From: Hymenobacter siberiensis
Lineage (GTDB): Bacteria > Bacteroidota > Bacteroidia > Cytophagales > Hymenobacteraceae
Assembly (NCBI RefSeq): GCF_018967845.1
Contig: NZ_JAHLZZ010000001.1
Location: 4,526,001-4,590,000, forward strand
Length of the DNA stretch: 64,000 bases
Direction of reading: 5' to 3'
Below are positions 8,358-16,398 of this stretch, piece by piece (position 1 is the stretch's first letter; every line of letters starts with the position of its first letter). The position numbers and the translations under genes are program-made. The notes beneath the pieces were generated by a model that did no database searches, was not told the DNA's origin, and saw only the letters and a program-made list of their open reading frames with translations.

Positions 8358-9257
8358 ATGCTACTGGACAAAAAACTTCCTGTTCGCTTTATTCTACGAC
8401 GTATTGGGCCCGACATGGCACTGGTGCTGCTCATCTCGGCGGTATTCCTGCTGCTCAAAACGTACCTCTCCGCTTATTTACCACCCATTCCGCTGTCGTT
8501 GCCCTCCATTCTGGGTAGCGCCATCTCGCTGCTACTGGCCTTCACCATCAGCCAGTCGTATGAGCGGTGGTGGGAGGCGCGCAAAATATGGGGTGCCATC
8601 GTCAACGATTCGCGCACGCTGGTACTGCAGGCGCGCACCTTTGTAAAGGCAGAGTATCTGTCGGAGGGACTGTTGAACAGCCTGGCCTGCCGGCAGATGG
8701 CGTGGTGCTACGGCCTGGGCGAAACGCTACGGGGCCAGGACCCCATGGCCACGCTTGCCCGCTACCTGCCAGCGCAGGAGCTGGCCTACGCGGGGCGCCA
8801 GGCCAACAAGTCGCTGGCGCTGTTGTCGCTGCATACCCAGCAGTTCAAAATCCTGTATGAGCAGGAGGCCATCAATCCCTATCAGCAAGTGCAGCTCGAT
8901 GATACGCTGGTACGCCTCTGCGACTCGATGGGGCGAGCCGAGCGCATCAAAAGCACGGTATTTCCGACCAACTATCGGCGGCTGGTACACTTTCTTATCT
9001 ATCTGTTTCTGGGCACCTTATCGCTCAGCCTGGTTGAAACCAACGGCCTTTGGGAAATACCGATTCTGGTTATGTTCGCCGTTATCTTCTTCCTGGTCGA
9101 GCGTACCGCCCGCTACATGCAGGACCCCTTCAGCAACCTGCCCACCGATACGCCCGTCACGGCCATTGCCCGCACCATTGAGATAAACCTGCGGGAGCTG
9201 CTGGAGAGAGAAGATGTACCTACTCCCATACCCGCCGAAGCCTATTACCTGATGTAG
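8358..9257 (+). CDS. Bestrophin family (UPF0187) ion channel
   Basis: The 299-residue protein starts at ATG 8358; a TTG two codons upstream is less likely. It matches the bacterial bestrophin/RFP-TM family, pentameric anion or cation channels of the inner membrane. Visible features are the basic N-terminus, a first membrane helix (ALVLLISAVFLLLKTYL), the conserved SLPSILGSAISLLLAFTISQSYERWWEARKIWG block near 45-75, a long cytoplasmic middle, and a second membrane pair near 213-250 followed by DPFSNLPTDTP near 255-266, a family signature. Length is typical. The gene stands alone. Confidence 0.9.
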   Translation: MLLDKKLPVRFILRRIGPDMALVLLISAVFLLLKTYLSAYLPPIPLSLPSILGSAISLLLAFTISQSYERWWEARKIWGAIVNDSRTLVLQARTFVKAEYLSEGLLNSLACRQMAWCYGLGETLRGQDPMATLARYLPAQELAYAGRQANKSLALLSLHTQQFKILYEQEAINPYQQVQLDDTLVRLCDSMGRAERIKSTVFPTNYRRLVHFLIYLFLGTLSLSLVETNGLWEIPILVMFAVIFFLVERTARYMQDPFSNLPTDTPVTAIARTIEINLRELLEREDVPTPIPAEAYYLM

Positions 9258-9424
9258 GGTCTAATGGATGTAATCAGCAGTTTGAGTTGATACCGTTAAA
9301 CCGGTCATGCTTCGGCTGCACTCAGCTTGACCTTTAAGCAGCTCCTTAGGCTTTAAGTGGACTCATAATCAAATTCAGCATCGATAACGCGCCACAGCAG
9401 ATGCGACTCTCCCCTCCTCACTCC

Positions 9425-9491
9425 TTTCACTGACCTCACCAACGGCAGCGAAACCTACAGCGGCGGCCGGTGAGAAATCGCTCCATGGCCA
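9425..9491 (+). pseudogene. Rearranged fragment of the DUF1684 gene
   Basis: Bases 9425-9470 match 7938-7983 of the DUF1684 gene at about 40 of 46 positions and would encode FTDLTNGSETYSGGR. Directly after a GGCCGG the sequence matches the 3' end of that gene and would encode AGEKSLH, against AGEKSFH. The middle ~50 codons are missing and the two parts are not in one frame. The rest of the 9258-9690 gap shows only a short GTCATGC-type inverted stretch at 9303-9333. Confidence 0.6.
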
Positions 9492-9644
9492 GGTGCGGGA
9501 AAGGTCGCCGTTCTGAAGGCACAAAACCGTTCGGCATTGTCCTGCAACTCGCTCTCCCAATCTGCTGCCGGTGACTCTCCGCTTAGCCTTCTGTGTTTTG
9601 GAAATCTCCCGGGCACATCCTCCCAGACGCCTTGCCTCGCTTTG

Positions 9645-9652
9645 TACCTTTG
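9645..9652 (+). promoter_or_regulatory. Possible Bacteroidota -7 element for pheT
   Basis: TACCTTTG fits the TAnnTTTG consensus of Bacteroidota primary sigma factors and lies 38 bp before the pheT start. No good TTG -33 element is seen at the usual spacing, so this is tentative. Confidence 0.3.
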
Positions 9653-9690
9653 CTCCCTGACAACGAACAACTAGCAACGGACAACTACAG

Positions 9691-12126
9691 ATGCGCATTT
9701 CCCTCGACTGGCTTAAAACCCTCATTCCGACCGACAAACCCGCCGCCGAGATTAGTGCCTTGCTCACCGGCTCAGGCCTGGAAGTGGAGAGCGCCGAGGA
9801 GCTGGAAAGCATTCCCGGCGGCCTGCGCGGCCTAGTGCTGGGCACCGTGCTCACCCGCGAGCCCCACCCCGATGCCGACAAGCTGAGCCTGACCACCGTG
9901 GACGTGGGCGACGCCACGCCCCGCCAGATTGTGTGCGGTGCCCCCAACGTGGCCGCCGGCCAGCGCGTAGTGGTGGCCCTCGAAGGTACCATGCTGTACC
10001 CGAGCAGCGGCGAGCCGTTCAAAATCAAGAAAAGCAAGATTCGCGGCGCGGCCTCCGAAGGCATGATTTGCGCCGAGGACGAAATCGGCCTGGGCCAATC
10101 GCACGCCGGCATTATGGTGCTGACCACCGAGCTGCCCAACGGCACGCCCGCCGCCGACTACTTCGGCCTGGGCTCCGATACGGTGTATGAAATCGGCCTC
10201 ACGCCCAACCGCGCCGATGCCGCCTCGCACTACGGCGTGGCCCGCGAGCTGCGCGCCCTGCTGCGCCAGCCCTGCCATTTGCCGGATGTGAGCGGCTTCG
10301 CGGCGCCGGTTTCGGCCGCCAATAATATTGCTGTCAACATTGAAGATGAAATAGCCTGCCCCCGCTACGCCGGCCTGCTGCTGGAGAACGTGCACGTTGG
10401 CCCCTCGCCCGAGTGGCTGCAGCGCCGCCTGCGCAGCATCGGTCTCTCGCCTATTAATAATGTGGTGGACGTGACCAACTTCGTGCTGCACGAGCTGGGC
10501 CAGCCTTTGCATGCCTTTGATGCCAAACAGATTACCGGCGGCCAGATTCGCGTGAAGCGCGCCGAAGCCGGCGAGAAATTCGTGACGCTGGATGGCACCG
10601 AGCGCAGCCTGAAAGCCGAGGACTTAGTGATTGCCGATGCCAACGGCGCGCCGATGGCGCTGGCCGGCGTGTTCGGCGGCAAGACCTCGGGCGTGAACGA
10701 GGGCACTACCCGCGTGTTCCTGGAAAGCGCCTACTTCGGCCCCGCCGCCGTGCGCCGCAGCTCGCAGACGCACCAGCTGAAAACCGACGCCTCGTTCCGC
10801 TTCGAGCGCGGCACCGACCCGAATATGGTGATAATAGCCCTGCAAAGGGCCGCGCTGCTGCTGCAGGAAGTGGCGGGTGCCACCGTTGCCGCCCCTATCG
10901 TGGACGAGTACCCCACGCCCGTGCTATCGGCCACCGTGCGCCTGCGCCTGCCCCGCGTGGAGCGGCTGGTGGGCCAGTACATCGCCCCCGAGCGCATCCG
11001 CCAGATTTTGACGGACCTCGACATCGAAATCAGCGAGGAGAACCCCGACGCCGGCGACCAGGACACCTGGACGCTGACCGTGCCGCCCCACAAAGTGGAC
11101 GTGACCCGCGAGGCTGACGTGATTGAGGAAATCCTGCGCATCTACGGCTACAACAACGTGGCCCTACGCCCCAACAACTCGGCCTCGTTCCTGGCCAAAT
11201 TCCCAAATCCTGACCCCGAGGTGACGCGCGTGAAAATCGCCTCGCTGCTCAGCGGCCAGGGCTTCTCGGAAATTCTCACCAACTCGCTCACCAACTCGCT
11301 GTATTTCGAGAAAGAGGCCGAGCCGAACAACGCGCTGGTGCGCATTCTGAACTACAACAGCGTTGATTTGAACGTGATGCGGCCCACGCTGCTGCACTCG
11401 GGCCTGGAGGTTATCCGGCACAACATCAACCGCCGCCAGCGCGACTTGAAGCTGTACGAGTTCGGCAAAACCTACTTGCAGAATGAGAACGGCAAGCACA
11501 TGGAAAAGAACAAGCTGGTGATTTACCTGACGGGCAACGCCGACGGCGAAACCTGGCAGCAGAAGTCAGAAAAGGCGGCGTTCCACGACCTGGGCGGGGC
11601 GGTGCAGCAGGTGCTGGCGGCACTGGGCTTCGGTGGCGCAGCTTCGCAGCCGGTGCAGCATGAGTACCTGGCCGGCGGCCTCGCGCTGCTGGTGCACAAC
11701 CAGCCGGTAGCGCAGCTGGGCGCGGTGTCGGCCTCGGTGCTGAAGCGGCTGGACGTGACGCAGCCGGTGTGGTATGCCGAGCTGGACTGGGATGCGCTTT
11801 CGAAGAAGTACAAGCCCACGCTGGTGGCCCGCGAGCTGTCGAAATTCCCGGAAGTGCGCCGCGATTTGAGCATCGTGGTGGATTCGACGGTGACGTTTGA
11901 CCAGCTCCAGCAGATTGCCCGGCGCACCGAGAAGAAGCTGCTGCAAAGCATCAACGTGTTCGATGTGTACGCTGGCGAAAACCTGGGCGCGGGCAAAAAG
12001 TCGTACTCGGTGAGCTTCACCCTGCAGGATTTCAGCCAAACGCTCAGCGAGCAGGCCATCGACCAGGTGATGCAGAAGCTGATTCAGCAGTTCGAGAAGC
12101 AGGCCGGCGCGTTGATTCGGAAGTAG
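9691..12126 (+). CDS. pheT: Phenylalanine-tRNA ligase beta subunit
   Basis: The 811-residue protein is the beta chain of the alpha2-beta2 enzyme that charges tRNA-Phe. Domains can be read in order: MRISLDWLKTLIP at the start, the tRNA-binding EMAP-like domain at ~40-150 (HPDADKLSLTTVDVG, IVCGAPNVAAGQRVVVAL), the B3/B4 editing domain at ~215-400 (PRYAGLLLENVHVGPSPEWL, NNVVDVTNFVLHELGQPLHAFD), the B5 domain at ~415-490, the catalytic-like core, and the C-terminal FDX-ACB anticodon-binding domain at ~715-810 (LSKFPEVRRDLSIVVD). Length is normal. pheS is not adjacent, as is common in this phylum. Confidence 0.97.
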   Translation: MRISLDWLKTLIPTDKPAAEISALLTGSGLEVESAEELESIPGGLRGLVLGTVLTREPHPDADKLSLTTVDVGDATPRQIVCGAPNVAAGQRVVVALEGTMLYPSSGEPFKIKKSKIRGAASEGMICAEDEIGLGQSHAGIMVLTTELPNGTPAADYFGLGSDTVYEIGLTPNRADAASHYGVARELRALLRQPCHLPDVSGFAAPVSAANNIAVNIEDEIACPRYAGLLLENVHVGPSPEWLQRRLRSIGLSPINNVVDVTNFVLHELGQPLHAFDAKQITGGQIRVKRAEAGEKFVTLDGTERSLKAEDLVIADANGAPMALAGVFGGKTSGVNEGTTRVFLESAYFGPAAVRRSSQTHQLKTDASFRFERGTDPNMVIIALQRAALLLQEVAGATVAAPIVDEYPTPVLSATVRLRLPRVERLVGQYIAPERIRQILTDLDIEISEENPDAGDQDTWTLTVPPHKVDVTREADVIEEILRIYGYNNVALRPNNSASFLAKFPNPDPEVTRVKIASLLSGQGFSEILTNSLTNSLYFEKEAEPNNALVRILNYNSVDLNVMRPTLLHSGLEVIRHNINRRQRDLKLYEFGKTYLQNENGKHMEKNKLVIYLTGNADGETWQQKSEKAAFHDLGGAVQQVLAALGFGGAASQPVQHEYLAGGLALLVHNQPVAQLGAVSASVLKRLDVTQPVWYAELDWDALSKKYKPTLVARELSKFPEVRRDLSIVVDSTVTFDQLQQIARRTEKKLLQSINVFDVYAGENLGAGKKSYSVSFTLQDFSQTLSEQAIDQVMQKLIQQFEKQAGALIRK

Positions 12127-12137
12127 AGTTCTGACAC

Positions 12138-12229
12138 TTCTAGCCCGCAGAAGGCGCAGAGGCTTGCGCAGAAGTCGCAGAACGTTCTGCGACTTCTGCG
12201 CAAGCCTCTGCGCCTTCTGCGGGCTAGAA
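12138..12229. repeat. Perfect 92-bp palindrome with no loop
   Basis: Bases 12138-12183 and 12184-12229 are exact reverse complements over all 46 positions; the centre is GAACGTTC. It lies between pheT and the M16 peptidase gene. It can fold as a cruciform or a very long RNA hairpin. The arms consist of short repeats of the type GCAGAAG. Confidence 0.92.
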
Positions 12230-12375
12230 TTATTAAGGTCCATCCGTAATGCCAACGCAACCCCGGCGATGTAGTCGTTACCCTTGGCCTACTGGCTCTC
12301 TGGTAGCCTGCAGGGCAGTAAGTTGCAGCCTGAATTGCCTCCTACACTTCCAATCCATCACCTTTTTCCTACAAA

Positions 12376-15300
12376 ATGAACCTACGTTTCCTGTCCACCC
12401 TGGGCCTGGCGCTGCTGACAACCGTCGGCTACGCTCAGCAGAAAAAAACACCCGCAAGCGCCAAAACGGCCCTGATGACCACGCCCGGCGGCACCCGCCT
12501 GGTGGAAAGGGTAACCAAGCAGCCCGGCCAGCTCGTCATTCCCTACGAGAAGTATGTGCTGCCCAACGGCCTCACGCTCATCGTGGCCGAAGACCACTCC
12601 GACCCGTTGGTGCACGTCGATGTGACCTACCACGTGGGCTCGGCGCGGGAGCAGATTGGCAAATCGGGCTTCGCGCACTTCTTTGAGCACATGATGTTTC
12701 AGGGCTCCGACCACGTGGGCGACCAGCAGCACTTCAAGCTGGTGACGGCCGCTGGCGGCACCCTCAACGGCAGCACCACTACCGACCGCACCAACTACTT
12801 CGAAACGCTGCCCAGCAACCAGCTCGAAACCGGCCTTTGGCTCGAAGCCGACCGCATGGGCTTCCTGCTCGACGCCGTGAGCCAGAAGAAATTCGAGATT
12901 CAGCGCTCGACGGTGAAGAATGAGCGCGGCCAGCGCGTTGACAATACGCCTTACGGCCAGTCGCAGGAGTACCTCATTCGCACGATGTTCCCCTACGGCC
13001 ACCCCTACTCCTGGTCGCCCATCGGCTACCTCGAAGACCTGGACCGCTCCGACGTGAACGACCTGAAGAACTTCTTCCTGCGCTGGTACGGCCCCAACAA
13101 CGCCACCCTGACGGTGGGCGGCGACGTGAAGCCCGCTGAAGTAGTGAAGATGGTGGAGAAGTATTTCGGCCCCATCAAGCGCGGGCCGGCCGTGCCCGTG
13201 CAGAAGCTACCCGCCCCGGTGCTGGCGCAGGACCGATACGTGAGCTACTCCGACAACATCCGCTTCCCGATGCTGCAGATGTGGTTCCCGACCGTGCCCC
13301 AGGGCCACCCCGACGCCGTGGCGCTCGATGCCCTGGCCGACATTCTGGGCGGCGGCAAAACTTCGCTGCTCTACAAAAACCTGGTGAAAAACCAGAAAAC
13401 CGTGCAGGCCCAGGCCTACCAGCAGAACTACGAGCTGGCCGGAGCCCTGACGATTACCGCCCTGCCCCTGCCCGGCAAAGCCCTCGACAGCACCGAATAC
13501 ATCATCCGCAACACCCTGAAAGAGTTTGAAACGCGTGGTGTAAACGACGGCGACGTGCAGCGCTTTAAGGCCCAGACCGAAGCCCAGGTTATTAATGCCC
13601 TAGCCAGCGTGCAGGGCAAGGTGAGCCTGCTGGCCGCCAACCAAACCTTCTACGGCAACCCCAACTACCTCACCGTAGAGATGAAGGAGTTGAAGGCCCT
13701 TACCAAGGCCGATGTGCAGCGCGTGTACGACAAGTACGTACGCGGCAAGCACGCCGTGATTCTGAGCGTGCTGCCCAAAACCGGCGGCGCGGCCGCCGCC
13801 AAGCCCGACAACTTCACCGTTGATAAGTCGGGCTACAAAGCTCCCGACTACGGCTACGCCGGCCTGAAATACGTGAAGCCCATCGACACCTTCGACCGCA
13901 GCAAGCAGCCCGCCGCCGGGGCCAATCCCGTAGTGAAGGTGCCCGCGCTGTACCAGGAAACCCTGCCCAATGGCCTGAAAATCGTGGGTACCAAGAACAC
14001 CGAGATTCCGGCCATCACCATGCGCCTCACCATTCGGGGCGGCCACCGCCTCGAGCAGGCCATGCCCGCCAAGGCTGGCCTGGCCCAGCTCACGGCCAGC
14101 ATGCTGAACGAAGGTTCGGAGAAGTACACCGGCGAGCAGTTCACCACGGAACTCGACAAGCTGGGCTCCAGAGTGCTGGTTAACGCCGGCGACAACGAAA
14201 CCACCGTGTACGTGCAGAGCCTGACCAAGAACCTGCCCGCCACTATGGCCCTGCTGGAACAGCGCCTGCTGCACCCGCGCTTCGACGCGGCCGACTTTGC
14301 CCGCGTGAAAAAGCAGCAGATAGAGCTGATTGCCAACTTCGCCAACCAGCCCGCCGTGGTGGCCGACCTCACCTACAACCGCTTGGTTTACGGCTCCAAT
14401 AACATTGCCGGCACGGCCGTGGCGGGCACTACGACCTCGGTGGGCAGCATCACGCTCGACGATGTGAAGAGCTTCTACAACACCTACTACGCGCCCAACG
14501 TGAGCTACCTCGTGGCCGTGGGCGACGTGGACCAGGCCACGCTGGACAAGCAGCTCGGCTTCCTGAAAAACTGGGCGAAGAAGGACGTGACCATCCCGGC
14601 CGACATGGCTGGTGTGCAGCCCGACAAAACCACCATCTATTTCGTGAACAAGCCCGGCGCGGCGCAGTCCGAAATCCGGGTGGGCTACCTCACCGACATG
14701 AAGTATGACGCCACCGGCGCCTACTACAAAGCCGGCCTGGCCAACTTCCTGCTCGGCGGCGCCTTCAACTCCCGCATCAACCTGAACCTGCGCGAGAACA
14801 AGGGCTACACCTACGGGGCCAACTCGGGCTTCCGTGGTACGCGCTACGCGGGTCCATTCACGGCCCAGGCCGGCGTGCGCGCCGATGCCACCGCTGCTTC
14901 GGTAAAGGAGTTTATGAGCGAGATTCAGAACTACCAGAACGGTATTTCCGATGAGGAGCTGGCTTTCCTGCAAACCTCAGTGGGCCAGAGTGATGCCCTC
15001 AAGTACGAGACTGGCCAGCAGAAAGCCGGCTTCCTGTCCCGCCTCGTAGAATATGACCTGCAGCCCACCTACGTCAACCAGCAGACCGATATTCTGAAAA
15101 ACCTGAAAAAGGAAGACGTGCAGGCCATTGCCAAGCAATATCTGCCCGCCGATAAAATGTATATCGTGGTGGTGGGCGACGACAAGCAGCTGCCCACCCT
15201 GCAGGCCCTGGGCTACCCCGTAGTGCAGCTGGACATGGAAGGCAAGCCCGTGGCTGCCGAAATAATGAAGATGCCCATGCCCGCCCCCACCCAGATGGCC

Positions 15301-15381
15301 GCGCCGACGGATGAAAAGATGAAGAAGCAGTTTGACGACGGCGGCAAAATCAAAACCAAAACCAAGAAGGGTAAAAATTAA
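12376..15381 (+). CDS. M16-family (pitrilysin-like) metallopeptidase, two-domain fusion
   Basis: The 1001-residue exported protein has a signal peptide ending VGYAQ (residue ~20) and two M16 halves. The first half carries the inverted zinc motif HFFEH at about residues 101-105 (FAHFFEHMMFQG) and a downstream acidic NERGQRV block, so it is catalytic. The second half (~530-960) has the fold signatures (RGGHRLEQAMPAKAGLAQL, FNSRINLNLRENKGYTYGANS) but no HxxEH, as expected for the non-catalytic partner. Such periplasmic enzymes degrade peptides in a closing chamber. The C-terminus ends in a lysine-rich tail (GGKIKTKTKKGKN). ATG 12376 is chosen for the signal peptide. Confidence 0.93.
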   Translation: MNLRFLSTLGLALLTTVGYAQQKKTPASAKTALMTTPGGTRLVERVTKQPGQLVIPYEKYVLPNGLTLIVAEDHSDPLVHVDVTYHVGSAREQIGKSGFAHFFEHMMFQGSDHVGDQQHFKLVTAAGGTLNGSTTTDRTNYFETLPSNQLETGLWLEADRMGFLLDAVSQKKFEIQRSTVKNERGQRVDNTPYGQSQEYLIRTMFPYGHPYSWSPIGYLEDLDRSDVNDLKNFFLRWYGPNNATLTVGGDVKPAEVVKMVEKYFGPIKRGPAVPVQKLPAPVLAQDRYVSYSDNIRFPMLQMWFPTVPQGHPDAVALDALADILGGGKTSLLYKNLVKNQKTVQAQAYQQNYELAGALTITALPLPGKALDSTEYIIRNTLKEFETRGVNDGDVQRFKAQTEAQVINALASVQGKVSLLAANQTFYGNPNYLTVEMKELKALTKADVQRVYDKYVRGKHAVILSVLPKTGGAAAAKPDNFTVDKSGYKAPDYGYAGLKYVKPIDTFDRSKQPAAGANPVVKVPALYQETLPNGLKIVGTKNTEIPAITMRLTIRGGHRLEQAMPAKAGLAQLTASMLNEGSEKYTGEQFTTELDKLGSRVLVNAGDNETTVYVQSLTKNLPATMALLEQRLLHPRFDAADFARVKKQQIELIANFANQPAVVADLTYNRLVYGSNNIAGTAVAGTTTSVGSITLDDVKSFYNTYYAPNVSYLVAVGDVDQATLDKQLGFLKNWAKKDVTIPADMAGVQPDKTTIYFVNKPGAAQSEIRVGYLTDMKYDATGAYYKAGLANFLLGGAFNSRINLNLRENKGYTYGANSGFRGTRYAGPFTAQAGVRADATAASVKEFMSEIQNYQNGISDEELAFLQTSVGQSDALKYETGQQKAGFLSRLVEYDLQPTYVNQQTDILKNLKKEDVQAIAKQYLPADKMYIVVVGDDKQLPTLQALGYPVVQLDMEGKPVAAEIMKMPMPAPTQMAAPTDEKMKKQFDDGGKIKTKTKKGKN

Positions 15382-15415
15382 CCCAGCAGGTCGGTCGTCG
15401 TAACGCCTGATTGAA

Positions 15416-15513
15416 CGTCATGCTGCGCTTGCCGAAGCATCGCTACCATGCAGCTAATCCTAACCGATGGATTACTAATGCGGTAGCGATGCTTCGGCAA
15501 GCGCAGCATGACG
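15416..15513. repeat. GTCATGC-family hairpin, perfect 32-bp arms
   Basis: The arms at 15416-15447 and 15482-15513 are exact reverse complements (CGTCATGCTGCGCTTGCCGA and onward). The loop, read on the minus strand, contains AGTAATCCATC, resembling the loop AGTAATCCAATCG of the copies at 24704 and 44089. Confidence 0.85.
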
Positions 15514-15636
15514 CGCTGTTTTGCGTTCCTTTCCGGCTCAAACGCAAACCTTGCTGAGGCACAAGCCGCGAGCAAGCGCCGGGTAAAGCGTAGCTTTCGG
15601 CCCGCCGCTTTATCTTCACCCAAAATTTATTCGCCC

Positions 15637-15933
15637 GTGGCCTCATCCCAACAGCTTGCGCAACTCGACCGCCTGGAGCGGCAGATTACCACCTTAGTGG
15701 CTGCCTATCAGCAATTGCGCGAGGACCTGGCCGATGCCAACACCACCGTGCAGCAGCTCCGCGCCGACGTGCGCGAAAAAGACCGCCTGCTAAAAGAGCG
15801 CCAAAACCAGGAAAATATCGTTAAACTTGTACACACCATAGCTGGGGAACCCACCCACGCCAACGAACTTAAACTGCGCCTCAACGAATACATCCGCGAA
15901 CTGGACAAGTGTCTTGCCTATTTGAGAGACTAA
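15637..15933 (+). CDS. Short coiled-coil protein upstream of zapA (ZapB-like)
   Basis: From GTG 15637 the product is 98 residues. It is almost entirely a heptad coiled coil (LDRLERQITTLVAAYQQLRE, then TVQQLRADVREKDRLLKERQ) and ends in a helix EYIRELDKCLAYLRD. A short coiled-coil ORF directly before zapA is a common Bacteroidota arrangement and suggests a ZapB-like role in organising FtsZ. A longer in-frame start at 15508 would begin inside a hairpin repeat and is rejected. The stop is 40 bp before zapA, so the two genes are probably co-transcribed. Confidence 0.7.
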   Translation: MASSQQLAQLDRLERQITTLVAAYQQLREDLADANTTVQQLRADVREKDRLLKERQNQENIVKLVHTIAGEPTHANELKLRLNEYIRELDKCLAYLRD

Positions 15934-15960
15934 ACCGAACGACCCTCACCCCCACTGCCT

Positions 15961-15968
15961 TAACTTTC
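15961..15968 (+). promoter_or_regulatory. Possible -7 element before zapA
   Basis: TAACTTTC approximates TAnnTTTG and lies only 6 bp before the zapA ATG, so it would yield a nearly leaderless mRNA. Support is weak. Confidence 0.2.
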
Positions 15969-15973
15969 GCCCT

Positions 15974-16267
15974 ATGAGCGAATTAGCCATAAAAATTCGG
16001 ATTGCTGACCGGGACTATCCCATGCGCGTTGACGTGCAGGATGAGGAACGGTTGCGCCTGGCTGGCCGCCTGTTGGGCGACAAGCTGCGCGAATTCCGGG
16101 AAGGCTACGGCATTCAGGACAAACAGGACCTGCTGGCCATGGTTGCGTTGGCTACAATGGCCGACCAATTGAAAGTGAGCAAGGAAAAGGATGGCACCGA
16201 TGCGGCGCTAACCGAACGGCTGGCTCGTTTCGACGAGCTACTATCCGGCGTGGTGCTGACGGGGTAA
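15974..16267 (+). CDS. zapA: Cell division protein ZapA
   Basis: The 97-residue protein matches ZapA, a small cytoplasmic protein that crosslinks FtsZ filaments at the division ring. The N-terminal globular part (LAIKIRIADRDYPMRVDVQDEERLRLAGRLL) shows the family pattern of a short beta hairpin followed by the D-x-E-x-L-R-x-A helix. The C-terminal ~50 residues form the dimerising helix (QDKQDLLAMVALATMADQLK). Length is typical. It sits between a ZapB-like gene and rny. Confidence 0.88.
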   Translation: MSELAIKIRIADRDYPMRVDVQDEERLRLAGRLLGDKLREFREGYGIQDKQDLLAMVALATMADQLKVSKEKDGTDAALTERLARFDELLSGVVLTG

Positions 16268-16274
16268 TACCCCC

Positions 16275-16345
16275 GCCCGGCACGCACACAACTCGTTGGC
16301 CCGGCAGGGCGGCGCGGCAATCGGCCGCTTCCGTCCGGCCCGGGC
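16275..16345 (+). ncRNA. Candidate structured RNA between zapA and rny
   Basis: An outer stem GCCCGG (16275-16280) / CCGGGC (16340-16345), an internal unpaired stretch, and an apical hairpin GCGGC-AATCG-GCCGC (16314-16328) can form in this GC-rich gap. The stem, bubble and hairpin arrangement, and the place next to zapA, recall 6S RNA genes. It is shorter than a normal 6S RNA and could equally be a leader structure of rny. Confidence 0.25.
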
Positions 16346-16362
16346 AAAATTGTTCTACCTGG

Positions 16363-16394
16363 TTATGGTTTTTACCCCACCCCAAAAACCATAA
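16363..16394 (+). promoter_or_regulatory. Hairpin immediately before the rny start codon
   Basis: TTATGGTTTTT and AAAAACCATAA form a perfect 11-bp stem with a 10-base loop ending 4 bases before the rny ATG. It could act as a translation control element or as the 3' end of an upstream RNA. Confidence 0.55.
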
Positions 16395-16398
16395 TTAC

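Noticed and set aside
12249..12686. 145-codon frame overlapping the start of the M16 gene
   Set aside because: It overlaps the signal peptide and catalytic domain coding in another frame and has no match.
13600..14973. 457-codon open frame on the minus strand inside the M16 peptidase gene
   Set aside because: It has no domain or signal. High-GC coding produces long open antisense frames, and the plus-strand M16 product has clear motifs throughout.
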